Source of the DNA: Leclercia adecarboxylata
GTDB taxonomy: Bacteria; Pseudomonadota; Gammaproteobacteria; Enterobacterales; Enterobacteriaceae
Length of the DNA: 64,000 bases
Assembly (NCBI GenBank): GCA_901472455.1
Contig: LR590464.1
Coordinates: 2,666,001-2,730,000, forward strand
Direction: 5' to 3'
In this document: positions 20,429-33,998 of the stretch, piece after piece
Layout: every line of letters starts with the position of its first letter
Numbering within the stretch: position 1 is the first letter of the stretch
Program-made: the position numbers and the translations under genes
Notes under the pieces: generated by a model
What the model was told of the DNA's origin: nothing
The model's input: only the letters and a program-made list of their open reading frames with translations
Database searches by the model: none

Positions 20429-20611
20429 ATGTCTGATATCGATGCACTGAAAGTTGCCCAACGTATTGATACTGTACTGGATATTCTGGTTGCAGGTGAT
20501 GTGAACTCTGCTCTGCGTAATCTCGAAATATTAAAATCAGAATTACTGGCTCAGGCGGGTGCGCAGAAAGATACCGATGAAGTCCCGCCTCAATCGCCGT
20601 GGGAAGTTTAA
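20429..20611 (+). CDS. yciZ: Small protein YciZ (UPF0509)
   Basis: 60 aa: [20 protein letters not shown] then a helical stretch, ending PPQSPWEV. It is of unknown function, conserved in Enterobacteriaceae, and lies between pdeR and yciT as in E. coli. A strong Shine-Dalgarno (GGGATGAGG) precedes the ATG. The gap 20237-20428 upstream holds the divergent promoters for it and rpfF. Confidence 0.9.
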   Translation: MSDIDALKVAQRIDTVLDILVAGDVNSALRNLEILKSELLAQAGAQKDTDEVPPQSPWEV

Positions 20612-20679
20612 AGACCTCAGCAGCTCACGTAGTTATGTCAGTTTTCAACTAACGGCTGCGCCGTTTTAATTTGGATACT

Positions 20680-21435
20680 ATGAATTCCCGACAACAAATA
20701 ATATTACAGATGGTGATCGACACAGGACGTGTAAGCGTCGTTGATCTGGCTAAAAGCACTGGCGTGTCTGAAGTCACTATCCGCCAGGACCTCAATCTTC
20801 TGGAAAAAATGAGTTATCTGCGCCGCGCGCATGGCTATGCCGTGCCGCTGGACAGCGAAGATGTCGAAACGCGCATGATGAACAACTACGCCCTGAAACG
20901 TGAGTTGGCGGAGTTTGCCGCTTCCCTGGTGAATAACGGCGAAACGGTGTTTATCGAGAACGGCAGCTGTAACGCTCTGCTCGCACGTACCCTGGCCGAG
21001 CAGAAAGAGGAAGTCACCATCGTGACGGTGAGCAGCTACATTGCTCATCTTCTGAAAGAGACGCGCAGTGAAGTCATTTTGTTGGGCGGCATTTATCAGA
21101 AAAAAAGCGAAAGCATGGTGGGTCCGCTTACGCGCCAGTATGTTCAACAGGTTCATTTCAGCAAGGCCTTTATCGGCATTGATGGCTGGCAGCCGGAGAC
21201 CGGCTTTACCGGGCGTGACATGATGCGCTCGGATGTGGTGAACGCGGTGCTTGAGAAAGGTGGCGAAACGATTGTGCTGACCGACAGCACCAAGTTCGGC
21301 GCAGTGCATCCCTACACTATGGGGCCTGCCTCCCGCTTTAGCCGGGTAATTACCGACGAGGGCATTAAAGCGGTCCACAGTGAGAAATTGCAGCATGACG
21401 GACTGATCGTCGACATCGTTAAAAAACCTGCCTGA
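20680..21435 (+). CDS. yciT: DeoR-family regulator YciT
   Basis: 251 aa DeoR-type repressor, proposed in E. coli to act on osmotic-stress genes. N-terminal helix-turn-helix [22 protein letters not shown] (about residues 19-41), then the sugar-phosphate-binding DeoRC domain with [40 protein letters not shown] and [12 protein letters not shown] 20680 matches the E. coli start; TTG 20671 would add three residues. Intact. Confidence 0.93.
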   Translation: MNSRQQIILQMVIDTGRVSVVDLAKSTGVSEVTIRQDLNLLEKMSYLRRAHGYAVPLDSEDVETRMMNNYALKRELAEFAASLVNNGETVFIENGSCNALLARTLAEQKEEVTIVTVSSYIAHLLKETRSEVILLGGIYQKKSESMVGPLTRQYVQQVHFSKAFIGIDGWQPETGFTGRDMMRSDVVNAVLEKGGETIVLTDSTKFGAVHPYTMGPASRFSRVITDEGIKAVHSEKLQHDGLIVDIVKKPA

Positions 21436-21697
21436 TCTCCCCTCCCTGCGCCCGGTTCGTCGGGCGTGTTACTGCCCTTTCGCTCTGAGATTATTCTGAA
21501 CCATCCTTTAAGACTATTTACCTGTTGGATCAGTGATAAAGACGTAAAATTAATGTTAGCGATATAACAGGAAGTAACTATCACCTGCGTGATTTCGTAA
21601 CGCCTGCGCGAACAGTTTCATGGAAAACGGGCTAAATAGTTTTACACTTATTTAGGCAGAATCATTTCCATGGATCACTATTTCAGGAGAATGAGTT

Positions 21698-21916
21698 ATG
21701 TCAATTAACAGCAAAAAATTATCCGCTGCTATGCTGGCTGTCACGCTGGCGTTATCACTGAGCGCATGCTCTGGCATGAGCAAACAAAGTCGTAACACAG
21801 CGATTGGTGCTGGTGCTGGCGCAATCGGTGGTTCTGTCTTAACTGATGGTAGCGCCCTGGGTACCTTAGGTGGTGCCGCGGTGGGTGGGATTATCGGTCA
21901 CGAGGTAAGTAAGTAA
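21698..21916 (+). CDS. osmB: Osmotically inducible lipoprotein OsmB
   Basis: 72 aa outer-membrane-type lipoprotein with signal MSINSKKLSAAMLAVTLALS and lipobox LSAC (Cys24). The remainder is a glycine-zipper domain, GAGAGAIGGSVLTDG ... GGAAVGGIIGHEV. In E. coli it is induced by high osmolarity and in stationary phase. The 260 bases upstream are long enough for its two known promoters, which I could not delimit. Confidence 0.95.
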   Translation: MSINSKKLSAAMLAVTLALSLSACSGMSKQSRNTAIGAGAGAIGGSVLTDGSALGTLGGAAVGGIIGHEVSK

Positions 21917-21988
21917 AGTAATACCGATTGCCATCGCAGTCAATTATAAGACATTGTTATTTATAGTCTTATAAAAATATAAGAATAT

Positions 21989-22020
21989 TAAGCCACGGCT
22001 CCGGCCGTGGCTTATTTTAT
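21989..22020. terminator. Bidirectional terminator osmB / yciH
   Basis: Perfect 10-bp stem TAAGCCACGG / CCGTGGCTTA with loop CTCCGG, T-rich on the osmB side and A-rich on the other, placed between convergent genes. Confidence 0.85.
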
Positions 22021-22029
22021 TGTTTAGCG

Positions 22030-22357
22030 TCAGCCGCCCGCTAATTTCACTTTCATTCCTTTCGCTTCCAGCAGGGATTTAATGAGATCCCGCTTATCGC
22101 CCTGGATTTTCAATTACGCCATCCTTAACTGACCCGCCGCAGCCGCATTTTTTTTTCAGCTCTGCGGCAATCGATGCGAGGGTAGCATCATCGGCATCAA
22201 TGCCGGTCACCAGGCATACGCCCTTCCCTTTACGCCCGCTGGTCTGGCGTTGAATACGTACAATGCCGTCGCCTTTCGGGCGCTCAGCGACCGCTTTTGG
22301 TTCATCGATGCGCCCGGCATCGGTCGAATAGACCAGGCGACTGTTGGTATCGCGCAT
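22030..22357 (-). CDS. yciH: Translation factor SUI1/eIF1-like YciH (one indel)
   Basis: About 108 aa SUI1-domain protein related to eIF1, thought to influence start-site fidelity and stress translation. It starts [20 protein letters not shown], then [20 protein letters not shown] and the basic loop [17 protein letters not shown]. An extra A at about 22108 breaks the frame before [17 protein letters not shown]. The corrected end is VKLAGG with TGA at 22032-22030. Its ATG overlaps the pyrF stop (TAATG). Confidence 0.93.
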
Positions 22358-23095
22358 TACGCCCCCTTGTGAAGTGTTGCGTTGATGGCTTTCAGGGTTT
22401 GCGCCGGATCCGCAGACTGGGTCACCGGACGACCAATAACCATATAGTCCACGCCCGCCGCCAGCGCCTGGCTCCGGGGACATAATGCGGCGCTGATCGC
22501 CGGCATCGCTACCCTGAGGACGAATACCTGGCGTGACCAGCTTAAAGTCCTGCCCGATAGCGTTTTTAAAACGCACCGCTTCCTGGGCAGAGCAAACCAC
22601 GCCATCAAGTCCGCAGTTGTGGGTCAGGCGTGCCAGACGCTCAGCATGTTCGGCGGGTGACAGTGTCACCCCCAGATCCTGCAGGTCGCTGGCTTCCATG
22701 CTGGTCAGCACGGTGACAGCAATCAGTAATGGCGCGTCTTTACCAAACGGCAGCAGGGCTTCACGGGCTGCAGTCATCATTCTTGCCCCACCGGAGGCAT
22801 GAACGTTCACCATCCACACTCCCAGCTCGGCTGCCGCCGCGACCGCATGGGCCGTCGTGTTAGGAATATCGTGGAATTTCAGATCCAGAAAGACATCAAA
22901 GCCGCGCTGCTGCATATCACGCACGATTTGCGGACCAAAAAGCGTGAACATCTCTTTGCCGATTTTCAGGCGGCAGTCGCGTGGGTCAATACGATCAACG
23001 AACGCAAGCGCGTTATCGCGATTATTATAATCCAGGGCGACAACAACAGGAGATTCAGTAACTGCGCGGGAAGAAGAGGGAGCTACAGACGTCAT
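22357..23095 (-). CDS. pyrF: Orotidine-5'-phosphate decarboxylase PyrF (one indel)
   Basis: Last step of UMP synthesis. About 245 aa TIM barrel starting [20 protein letters not shown]. Catalytic signature [14 protein letters not shown] (Asp-x-Lys-x-x-Asp) near residue 70, phosphate-binding [18 protein letters not shown]. An extra C at about 22475 (CCGGAGCCAGG) shifts the frame just before [20 protein letters not shown]. As written, the shifted frame runs into yciH and produces a false 333-codon pyrF-yciH fusion. Confidence 0.95.
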
Positions 23096-23278
23096 GACCG
23101 GACCTTCTCGTCGATGGGCGCCGCATCGGCGCGGGAATGTTAAACGGCGTGCATTCTACCTGTGCATCGCTGAAATTAACAGGTTCCATTTCCATTCCTG
23201 CCAGGCCACAGCGCGCACCGGCCAGAACGAAAAACACCTATAAGTATGTTGTAACTAAAATGGCTTTTTTTTTAAAAA

Positions 23279-24448
23279 TTACTGCCCATCCAGGCCGCGA
23301 ATCGGCTTAATGGTGGACCAGGCGCGGCACGACGGACAGTGCCAGTAGAGCGTATAGGCGGTGAAACCACACTTCTGGCAGCGATAGCGCGGCTTACTGC
23401 GGATCTGTTCGCCAACCATGTCGCGCAGCACCATCAGGCTCTCTTTAGCGCGCCCCTCCTCCGCATCGTTCAGGTGATAATCCATCAGCTTATGGAAGAC
23501 GCGCATGGTGGGATGGCGCTGAAGCTGCCGTGTAATATAGACCTGCGCCGTGTCAGTGCCTTCGTGATCCTGGACGACATCCGCCAGCATTAGCTCCGCA
23601 TAAGCGCCGGTATTCTCTTCCACGCAGCGGCGCAGGAAGGCTACCCACTCTTCAACCATACCCAGTTGCTGATAGCAGGTTTGCAGCATCTCGAGGGTTT
23701 CGCTGACCAGCTCTTTATCCTGATCGATCACCCGCAGCAGACTCTCTACCGCCTTCTGATAATCGCCTTTTGCCATGTAAACGCGGCCCATCATGATGGA
23801 GACGCGTGCGCTGCTGCGATCGGCGGCTGCGCCCTTCCTGAGGAGCGCCATGGCTTTATCCATGTCTTCATTGCCCATCTGCTGCAGAGCCAGCTCGCAA
23901 TAGAAATGGGCGATTTCAACACGCTGTTTGTCTTTACCCAGCTTCACCAGGCGTTCCGCAACATCGATTGCTTTCTGCCATTCGCTGGTAGCCTGATAAA
24001 TCTGGAGAAGCTGTTGCAGGGCGCTGATACGGAAATCGGTTTCGTCCACCAGCTGGTTGAACATCTCTTCGGCGCGATCGTACAACCCTGCCGCCATGTA
24101 GTCGCGACCAAGTTGCTGTACAGCCAGCAGACGCTGCTCATAGGTTAAAGAGGCGCTTTCCATTAAGGTCTGGTGGATGCGGATGGCGCGGTCAACTTCG
24201 CCGCGGGAGCGGAACAGATTACCGAGAGTAAGATGGGCCTCAACGGTCCCGGTATCCTCTTTCAACATCTCGAGGAACAGGTCTACCGCTTTATCCTGTT
24301 GGTTGCTCAGAAGGAAGTTAACCCCGGCGACATAGTCGCGTGAAAGGCGGTTAGCTTCATCCTGTTTTGTTTGTTGCGCACTTCTGCGGCCCATATACCA
24401 GCCATAGGCTGCGGCTACAGGCAAAAGCAGAAACAACAACTCCAGCAT
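23279..24448 (-). CDS. lapB: LPS assembly regulator LapB (YciM)
   Basis: Inner-membrane-anchored adaptor that brings LpxC to the FtsH protease and so controls lipopolysaccharide synthesis. 389 aa and intact. N-terminal membrane helix MLELLFLLLPVAAAYGWYMG, nine or so TPR-like repeats, and a C-terminal rubredoxin-like metal knuckle CQKCGFTAYTLYWHCPSC. Forms the lapAB operon, six bases downstream of lapA. Confidence 0.96.
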   Translation of the reverse strand: MLELLFLLLPVAAAYGWYMGRRSAQQTKQDEANRLSRDYVAGVNFLLSNQQDKAVDLFLEMLKEDTGTVEAHLTLGNLFRSRGEVDRAIRIHQTLMESASLTYEQRLLAVQQLGRDYMAAGLYDRAEEMFNQLVDETDFRISALQQLLQIYQATSEWQKAIDVAERLVKLGKDKQRVEIAHFYCELALQQMGNEDMDKAMALLRKGAAADRSSARVSIMMGRVYMAKGDYQKAVESLLRVIDQDKELVSETLEMLQTCYQQLGMVEEWVAFLRRCVEENTGAYAELMLADVVQDHEGTDTAQVYITRQLQRHPTMRVFHKLMDYHLNDAEEGRAKESLMVLRDMVGEQIRSKPRYRCQKCGFTAYTLYWHCPSCRAWSTIKPIRGLDGQ

Positions 24449-24454
24449 CTTCGA

Positions 24455-24763
24455 TTATTCCTTCGCTACCGGCACACCTGAACTTACCGGAACGTCGGTC
24501 GGGGGCGCAATTTGGTATTCAAGACGTTTAATTTTACGTTCGGCACGCGCCAGCGATACTCGCACTTTCAGCCAGAACAGGCCGCAAATAAGCCAGCCGA
24601 TTGCAAACCCTGCCGCAAAAAGTACCGCAAGCAGGCTGGAAATCCGATATTCGCCTTGCGCCAGCAGATAATTAAACGTTACCTGTTGATCGTTTTGCGC
24701 ACCCAATGTGACGGAAATGACAAAAATCGCCAGCACCAGTAAGAAAATGAGTAAATATTTCAC
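24455..24763 (-). CDS. lapA: LPS assembly protein LapA (YciS)
   Basis: 102 aa inner-membrane protein (DUF1049). Two transmembrane helices (YLLIFLLVLAIFVISVTLG and ISSLLAVLFAAGFAIGWLICG) are followed by a cytoplasmic coiled coil VRVSLARAERKIKRLEYQ. Acts with LapB. First gene of the operon; E. coli has a heat-shock promoter upstream, and the 151 bases to pgpB hold no gene. Confidence 0.94.
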   Translation of the reverse strand: MKYLLIFLLVLAIFVISVTLGAQNDQQVTFNYLLAQGEYRISSLLAVLFAAGFAIGWLICGLFWLKVRVSLARAERKIKRLEYQIAPPTDVPVSSGVPVAKE

Positions 24764-24914
24764 ATTACTTCCCGTTATGTGGTTTGAGCGAATAAAGAGT
24801 GTTCAACATAGCGTAGCCAGCCTTATAAACTACCATTTTCAGGACGGGCGCGAAACGGAAAAAGCATCGCGCCACGGTTAGATGTGCGACTAAATATGAG
24901 AATTTCAACCGCTG

Positions 24915-25679
24915 TCAGCTTTCCTGGTCTCGGTCGGCTATTTCCCGCTTCTCTTCTACCGGCGGCGTGAGTGGGCCGCAGACGCGCTGAGCAAGCCAGG
25001 TGGCGCAGGTGATGAGTAGCCATGACATCAGAGTGGCTACCACCAGGTCCCGCGGCCAGTGCATGCCGAGCAGCAGGCGGCTCCCCATGACTCCCGTCGC
25101 CCACACCAGCAGAAACGCGATGGTTAATGTGCGCCGACGCGGCCACAGCAGCCCTACCCCCAACAATGCCCAGCTTGCGGCAAACATCGTGTGCCCGGAC
25201 GGAAAGGCAAAGCCAGTCTCTTTTTGCCAGTGCTTACGTAAGAATGTCGGGACAGCCTGCTGTTCAGTAAGCTGTTCTTTCACCAGCTCACCGCGTTCTT
25301 TACGCTTTAAATTGTAGAAGTCGTCGACCGGCACATGGTGAGTTTTTTCCAGCCAGACGACAAATGGACGCGGCTCCTGCACCCGATCTTTCACCCAGGA
25401 TTTGAGTCCCTGGCCGACCAGAATCACGCCAGCGAGAATGGCAAAGAGCATGATGGCGGGCCGCAGGCGGAAACGCAGGCACCATAAAAACCAACCGCAC
25501 AAGAGCGCATGCGTAATAATGCCCCAGGGTTGGGTGACTGTTTCCGTGATCCAGAACAATGCCTTCAGCCAGGCGCTATTTGTGCCAGGCTCCCACTGCC
25601 AGCCTGATATCCATACAGCCACAGGCATAATGAGTAATATCCCTGCGCCAACCGCCGTACGGCGGGCAATAGAAAGCAT
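24915..25679 (-). CDS. pgpB: Phosphatidylglycerophosphatase B
   Basis: Inner-membrane PAP2-family phosphatase that dephosphorylates PGP, undecaprenyl pyrophosphate and phosphatidic acid. 254 aa, intact and the same length as in E. coli. Six membrane helices. The PAP2 signature is complete: KDRVQEPRP, FAFPSGHTMFAASW, and GSRLLLGMHWPRDLVV. The start MLSIARRTAVGAGILL at 25679 has AGGAGATGAC before it and aligns with the E. coli start; an upstream in-frame ATG at 25709 is not preferred. Confidence 0.95.
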   Translation of the reverse strand: MLSIARRTAVGAGILLIMPVAVWISGWQWEPGTNSAWLKALFWITETVTQPWGIITHALLCGWFLWCLRFRLRPAIMLFAILAGVILVGQGLKSWVKDRVQEPRPFVVWLEKTHHVPVDDFYNLKRKERGELVKEQLTEQQAVPTFLRKHWQKETGFAFPSGHTMFAASWALLGVGLLWPRRRTLTIAFLLVWATGVMGSRLLLGMHWPRDLVVATLMSWLLITCATWLAQRVCGPLTPPVEEKREIADRDQES

Positions 25680-25876
25680 GTCATCTCCTTTTTTCGGTAA
25701 GCCCCACAATCATAACCGAAAAATTACGGCTGCGTAAAAATGTCGGATTGTGCGTTTAACGTTCGTTAAGCTGGCGGTGATTAGGTGAACCCGCGCAGCT
25801 TGTGGCAAAATAAGTCAATACCGACAGCCAAACAGGCAACAGACACAAGGCGTGTCAGCATTTTCTGGAGAATCAC

Positions 25877-26468
25877 ATGCAGCTTAAACGTGTGGCAGAA
25901 GCCAATCTGCCAACCCCATGGGGGCGATTTCCTGATGGTGGGTTTTGAAGAACTGGCAACCGGGCAGGATCACGTTGCGTTAGTGTACGGAGATACCTCC
26001 GGGCAGACGCCGGTACTTGCTCGCGTTCATTCCGAGTGTTTGACGGGTGATGCCCTGTTTAGCCTGCGCTGCGATTGTGGTTTTCAACTGGAAGCCGCCC
26101 TGTCGCATATCGCGGAAGAAGGCCGCGGCATCCTGCTGTATCACCGCCAGGAAGGTCGTAATATCGGCCTGCTGAATAAGATCCGCGCCTATGCCCTGCA
26201 GGATCAAGGGTACGACACCGTAGAAGCCAACCACCAGTTAGGTTTTGCAGCCGACGAGCGTGATTTCACCCTGTGCGCCGATATGTTCAAGCTGCTGGGC
26301 GTGGATGAAGTGCGTCTGCTGACTAATAATCCGCGTAAAGTCGAGATCCTCACCGAAGCCGGGATCAACATCGTGGAACGTGTGCCGCTGATCGTGGGCC
26401 GTAACCCGAACAACGAACATTATCTGGATACCAAAGCGGCGAAGCTCGGGCACCTGCTTAGCGAGTAA
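25877..26468 (+). CDS. ribA: GTP cyclohydrolase II RibA (one indel)
   Basis: First step of riboflavin synthesis: GTP to 2,5-diamino-6-ribosylamino-pyrimidinone phosphate plus formate. It starts [16 protein letters not shown] after GGAG. An extra G at about 25925 (run of five) shifts the frame before [14 protein letters not shown]. The zinc site [17 protein letters not shown] (three Cys) and [13 protein letters not shown] are present; it ends [13 protein letters not shown], about 196 aa corrected. The gene is essential in E. coli, so the frameshift is very probably a sequence error. Confidence 0.95.
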
Positions 26469-26475
26469 CAATAAC

Positions 26476-26504
26476 AGCCCGGCAACACCCTGGTGTGCCG
26501 GGCT
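26476..26504. terminator. Hairpin between ribA and acnA
   Basis: Stem AGCCCGGCA / TGCCGGGCT with an 11-base loop containing a further CACC/GGTG pairing, between convergent genes. No strong T run on either side, so terminator strength is uncertain. Confidence 0.6.
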
Positions 26505-26516
26505 GATTAACGCGCT

Positions 26517-29194
<2,678 letters not shown>

Positions 29195-29333
29195 AAGCTC
29201 CTCCTTAATTACCGGGATTGCGATGCCCTGACCTTTATCAGGGCCGTAATTAAAGATAACACATCGTCACCGTAACGATTTGATAACAACCCAAATGGAC
29301 AAATTTGCAGACTTATGGAAGGGGGAAAAACAA

Positions 29334-29358
29334 AAAGCCCCGCTTAAGCGAGGCTTTT
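29334..29358 (-). terminator. Terminator between the small-protein cluster and acnA
   Basis: Hairpin AAAGCC-CGCTT / AAGCG-GGCTTT with a T run in both directions. It would end transcripts from the ymiA-yciX side on the minus strand. Confidence 0.8.
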
Positions 29359-29361
29359 ATT

Positions 29362-29460
29362 TCAGTGTAGGGTGAGCCAGATCAGCTGGCACCAGAAGAG
29401 AATCGACAGGGAAAACGCGGCGATCCACGACCAGTATTTGGCTCCAGATATATTGTTCAT
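29362..29460 (-). CDS. Small membrane protein of 32 aa, YmiC-like
   Basis: MNNISGAKYWSWIAAFSLSI followed by LFWCQLIWLTLH and a stop, too short for most gene callers. One hydrophobic helix (about residues 11-29) with short polar ends. It sits between acnA and yciX with its own terminator directly after the stop. E. coli has a similarly sized small membrane protein gene near acnA (possibly ymiC); I am not certain it is the same. Confidence 0.6.
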   Translation of the reverse strand: MNNISGAKYWSWIAAFSLSILFWCQLIWLTLH

Positions 29461-29506
29461 GATTGTGACACCTGTCTTTATTTATTTGTTTACGGCTGAG
29501 TCTGGC

Positions 29507-29761
29507 TCAGTTCGGTATTGCTAATGTGTATTTATTTAAGAGTACAAAAGCGCACTGGATTATTAACGCGCTATGCCTGAGCGGCAGAATTATTGTTTTT
29601 TTGGTATCGTCTTCTGCGAACGAATCAATGAAAGCTTGCTGTTGCGGCGACAGCGTCCAGGAAGCCGGAATGTGATCTGTCACGGCTTTACGGACTTTGC
29701 GGCGAGTGTCACGTTGCTGACACATAGGTTTCACTGCTTCACTACGCCCCTGTACCGTCAT
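29507..29761 (-). CDS. yciX: YciX-like small protein
   Basis: Helical, uncharacterised. Recognisable part: MCQQRDTRRKVRKAVTDHIP then ASWTLSPQQQAFIDSFAEDD and TKKTIILPLRHSA. The start at 29761 (MTVQGRSEAVKP) lies two bases after the ymiA stop and suggests coupling; ATG 29725 is an alternative. The tail after RHSA (LIIQCAFVLLNKYTLAIPN) may be out of frame, because TAATAA lies one base over at about 29563, so the true end is uncertain. Confidence 0.55.
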   Translation of the reverse strand: MTVQGRSEAVKPMCQQRDTRRKVRKAVTDHIPASWTLSPQQQAFIDSFAEDDTKKTIILPLRHSALIIQCAFVLLNKYTLAIPN

Positions 29762-29763
29762 CT

Positions 29764-29903
29764 TTAACCCCAATATTTCCAGACCAGTAATGCCACCACG
29801 ACCCAAAACAGGGTGGAACCGAGAACACCGCCAGCCAGGCTTTACGCTTAAGTCCTGGGTCCCGTTGCGGCTCGTGTCGTCCTGACGGCATTGCTAACCT
29901 CAT
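29764..29903 (-). CDS. ymiA: Small membrane protein YmiA (one indel)
   Basis: About 46 aa. It starts MRLAMPSGRHEPQRDPGLKR, then KAWLAVF. One base (C) is missing at about 29822, after which the corrected frame reads LGSTLFWVVVALLVWKYWG and a TAA at 29766-29764. A polar N-terminus precedes one membrane helix. Same position relative to cysB and acnA as in E. coli. Confidence 0.75.
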
Positions 29904-29954
29904 ACAATCGATATCACTTATCATTTAGATACCAAACAATTGGTATAAGTAATC

Positions 29955-30134
29955 ATGGTTGAGATAAATCCTAAAGAAACTTTAGTTGAAAATCCAGCGA
30001 ATTTACGAACTCTGTACCGTGAAATATCTAATCTTTTGAGCGGAAATATATAAATGAAACGAGGTGTTTGCGTAGCGGCTATTTATTTTCTATTTTTGTT
30101 GTCTTTTTGTAAGCGGGTCGGGCAAAAGGCGTGA
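29955..30134 (+). CDS. Two tandem small ORFs, 32 and 26 codons (hypothetical)
   Basis: Plus strand, divergent from ymiA: 29955-30053 encodes MVEINPKETLVENPANLRTL..SGNI. 30054-30134 starts at the next base (TAAATG) and encodes the hydrophobic MKRGVCVAAIYFLFLLSFC..KA. Together they could be one gene split by an indel. E. coli has an annotated small protein gene (ymiB) in this interval, but I cannot match the sequence. No clear ribosome site precedes the first ATG. Confidence 0.35.
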
Positions 30135-30203
30135 TAACGCTCTGGCTAATCTGATGATCAAACAGCGGAAAGCGGGCTTTAATACAGATGAGGGCGGGAA
30201 TAA

Positions 30204-30230
30204 CGGTATCTTTCCGCAGGAAAGATACCG
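30204..30230. terminator. Hairpin after cysB
   Basis: Perfect 12-bp stem CGGTATCTTTCC / GGAAAGATACCG with a three-base loop, seven bases after the cysB stop. No T run follows on the minus strand, so it may stabilise the mRNA end more than terminate. Confidence 0.55.
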
Positions 30231-30237
30231 GAGGGGA

Positions 30238-31250
<1,013 letters not shown>

Positions 31251-31350
31251 TTAAGACGATTTGATAATAAGAAAAGGATTAACTATAACCACTATATCAT
31301 TTATATCTTTGCTGTATAGCCCGTAACAAAAAATAATAAACAGGCAATAA

Positions 31351-31376
31351 AAAAGGGCCGGATGTCCGGCCCTTTT
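31351..31376 (-). terminator. topA terminator
   Basis: Stem AAAAGGGCCGGA / TCCGGCCCTTTT with loop TG and a long T run on the minus strand, 26 bases after the topA stop. Confidence 0.9.
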
Positions 31377-31401
31377 ACAGGTAAGTTACGGTAATTAAGG
31401 A

Positions 31402-33998
31402 TTATTTCTTACCTTCAACCCATTTTCCGTCAACATAAAAATGCTGACCAGCCGGTCGCTTTACCGTCTTTTTCAGCAGCAACGTACTGCTGCTTGGTTT
31501 TACGGCTAAAACGCACGACCGTCTTATTGCCTTCAGGATCCTGCTGCGGCGCATCGGCGAGATAGCGCAGCTTTTCGGCCAGGCGATCGCGGAAGCGGTA
31601 CAGTTCTTCCACCAGCGGCGCACGGGTCTCACGTGATTTCGGGAAGGTGTTAGCTGCCAGGAAGACACCCGCCGCGCCGTCACGCAGGACGAAATAGGCA
31701 TCGGACTTCTCGCAAGGCAGCTCCGGCAATGGAACCGGATCTTCCTTCGGCGGTGCCACTTCACCGTTACGCAGGATCTTACGTGTGTTTTTACACTCGT
31801 CGTTGGTGCAGGCCATGTATTTACCAAAACGCCCCATCTTCAGGTGCATTTCAGAGCCACATTTTTCACACTCCACGATCGGACCGTCATAGCCCTTAAT
31901 GCGGAATTCGCCCTCTTCAATCTCGTAGCCGTCACAGGTCGGGTTGTTACCGCAGACGTGCAACTTACGTTTCGGATCGATCAGGTAGCTGTCCATCGCG
32001 GTGCCGCACTTGTTACAGCGGCGCTTGGCACGTAATGCGTTTGTTTCCGCGTCGTCGCCTTCCAGCACGTTCAGGACTTCGTTTTCCGGCACCAGGTTGA
32101 TGGTGGTTTTGCAGCGCTCTTTCGGTGATAAGGCATAGCCTGAGCAGCCGAGGAACACGCCAGTGGTCGCAGTACGGATCCCATCTTGCGGCCGCAGGTC
32201 GGACAGTCGATGCTGGTCAGCACCATCTGGTTCGGCTGCATACCACCCTCTTCAGGGTCTTTCTCTGCTTTTTCCAGCTGGTCGGTGAAGTCGCCGAAGA
32301 AGCTATCGAGCACCTTCTTCCACTCGGCTTCGTGGTTAGCCACCTGGTCAAGGCTGTTTTCCATCTGCGCGGTAAAATCGTAGTTCATCAGATCGCGGAA
32401 GTTAGCTTCCAGACGATCGGTGACAATTTCACCCATTTTCTCGGCATAGAAACGACGGTTTTCCGTACGCACATAGCCGCGATCCTGAATGGTCGAAATG
32501 ATCGACGCATAGGTAGACGGGCGACCGATACCGCGTTTTTCCAGCTCTTTCACCAGCGAAGCTTCGCTGAAGCGTGCCGGTGGCTTGGTGAAGTGCTGAG
32601 CCGGGGTCAACTCAATCAGGGAGAGTTCATCCCCTGCGTTGACCGCTGGCAGCGTTTTATCTTCATCGCCCTTACGCAGCGCAGGCATCACCTTCGTCCA
32701 GCCATCGAACGCAGAATACGACCACGCGCTTTCAGGCGGAAATCGCCCGCACCGACGGTGAGGCGTGGTGGAGTCGTACTGCGCTGGCGTCATCTGACAG
32801 GCGACAAACTGGCGCCAGATCAGCTGATACAGCTTCTGCGCATCGGCTTCCATATCTTTCAGGGATTCGGCCAGCACAGCAACATCGGAAGGACGAATCG
32901 CTTCGTGCGCTTCCTGCGAGTTCTCTTTGCTGTTGTACTGGTTGGCGCTCTCCGGCAGATATTTTTTGCCGAAGTTATCGCCAATGTAACACGCACCATG
33001 TTGACGGCGTCCTGGCTCAGGTTGGTAGAGTCAGTACGCATATAAGTAATGTGACCAGCTTCATACAGACGCTGAGCCATCATCATGGTTTTCTTCACGC
33101 CGTAACCCAGACGGGTACTTGCCGCCTGTTGCAGCGTGGGAGTAATAAAAGGCGCGCCCGGCTTGCTGCTGGTCGGTTTGTCTTCACGATCCAGGACCTG
33201 ATAGCGGGCTTTCTCCAGCAGCGCCACCGCGGCCATTGTCTGTTCGCGGTTTTCAGGGGCGGAACGGCTTATCGTTCTTGGTGCGACACTTCCAACGGCA
33301 AGGTATCGCCGCTCGGCGTGGTCACGCTGGCGTCAATTTCCCAGAACTCTTCCGGCACAAACGCTTTGATTTCGCGTTCACGTTCGACCACCAGACGTAC
33401 GGCAACGGACTGTACGCGGCCTGCTGACAGACCACGGGCAATCTTTTTCCACAGCAGTGGAGAGACCATGTAACCCACGACGCGGTCCATAAAGCGGCGC
33501 GCCTGCTGGGCGTTAACGCGGTCGATATTCAGCTCGCCCGGCTTTTCAAATGCCTGACGGATCGCGTTTTTAGTAATTTCGTTGAACACCACGCGGCTGT
33601 AGCGGGTGTCATCTCCCCCGATCACTTCCCGCAGGTGCCATGCAATGGCCTCCCCTTCGCGGTCAAGGTCGGTTGCGAGATAGATGTGGTCGGCTTTTTC
33701 CGCCAGCTGTTTCAGCTCGGAGACGACTTTCTCTTTACCCGGCAGCACTTCGTACTGTGCCTGCCAGTTATCCCATGGGTTAACTCCCATACGATTAACG
33801 AGCGCGCTACGTTCATCCTTTTTAGGCTTTTTGGCCCCTTTGGTGGAGGTAGAGTCGGCGCTCTTCTTGGCTGAGCCACTGGTCGGCAGATCGCGGATAT
33901 GGACCGACGCTGGACTTAACCACGTAGTCACTACCCAGATACTTATTGATCGTTTTGGCTTTTGCCGGGGACTCAACGATAACGAGAGCTTTACCCAT
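31402..33998 (-). CDS. topA: DNA topoisomerase I (several indels)
   Basis: Relaxes negative supercoils. About 865 aa corrected, starting [20 protein letters not shown] (Toprim) and ending WVEGKK. Toprim acidic residues [11 protein letters not shown]; active-site Tyr in [20 protein letters not shown]; then C-terminal zinc-ribbon repeats with Cys pairs ([45 protein letters not shown]). Frame breaks near 33905, 33275, 32985, 32745, 32160 and 31440. Null mutants are only viable with compensating gyrase changes in E. coli, so these indels are probably sequence errors. Confidence 0.94.

Noticed and set aside
25785..25876. N-terminal extension of ribA ([12 protein letters not shown]...)
   Set aside because: It arises only because an extra G near 25925 puts the upstream sequence in frame. 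The true start ATG 25877 has a ribosome site and the conserved MQLKRVAEA.
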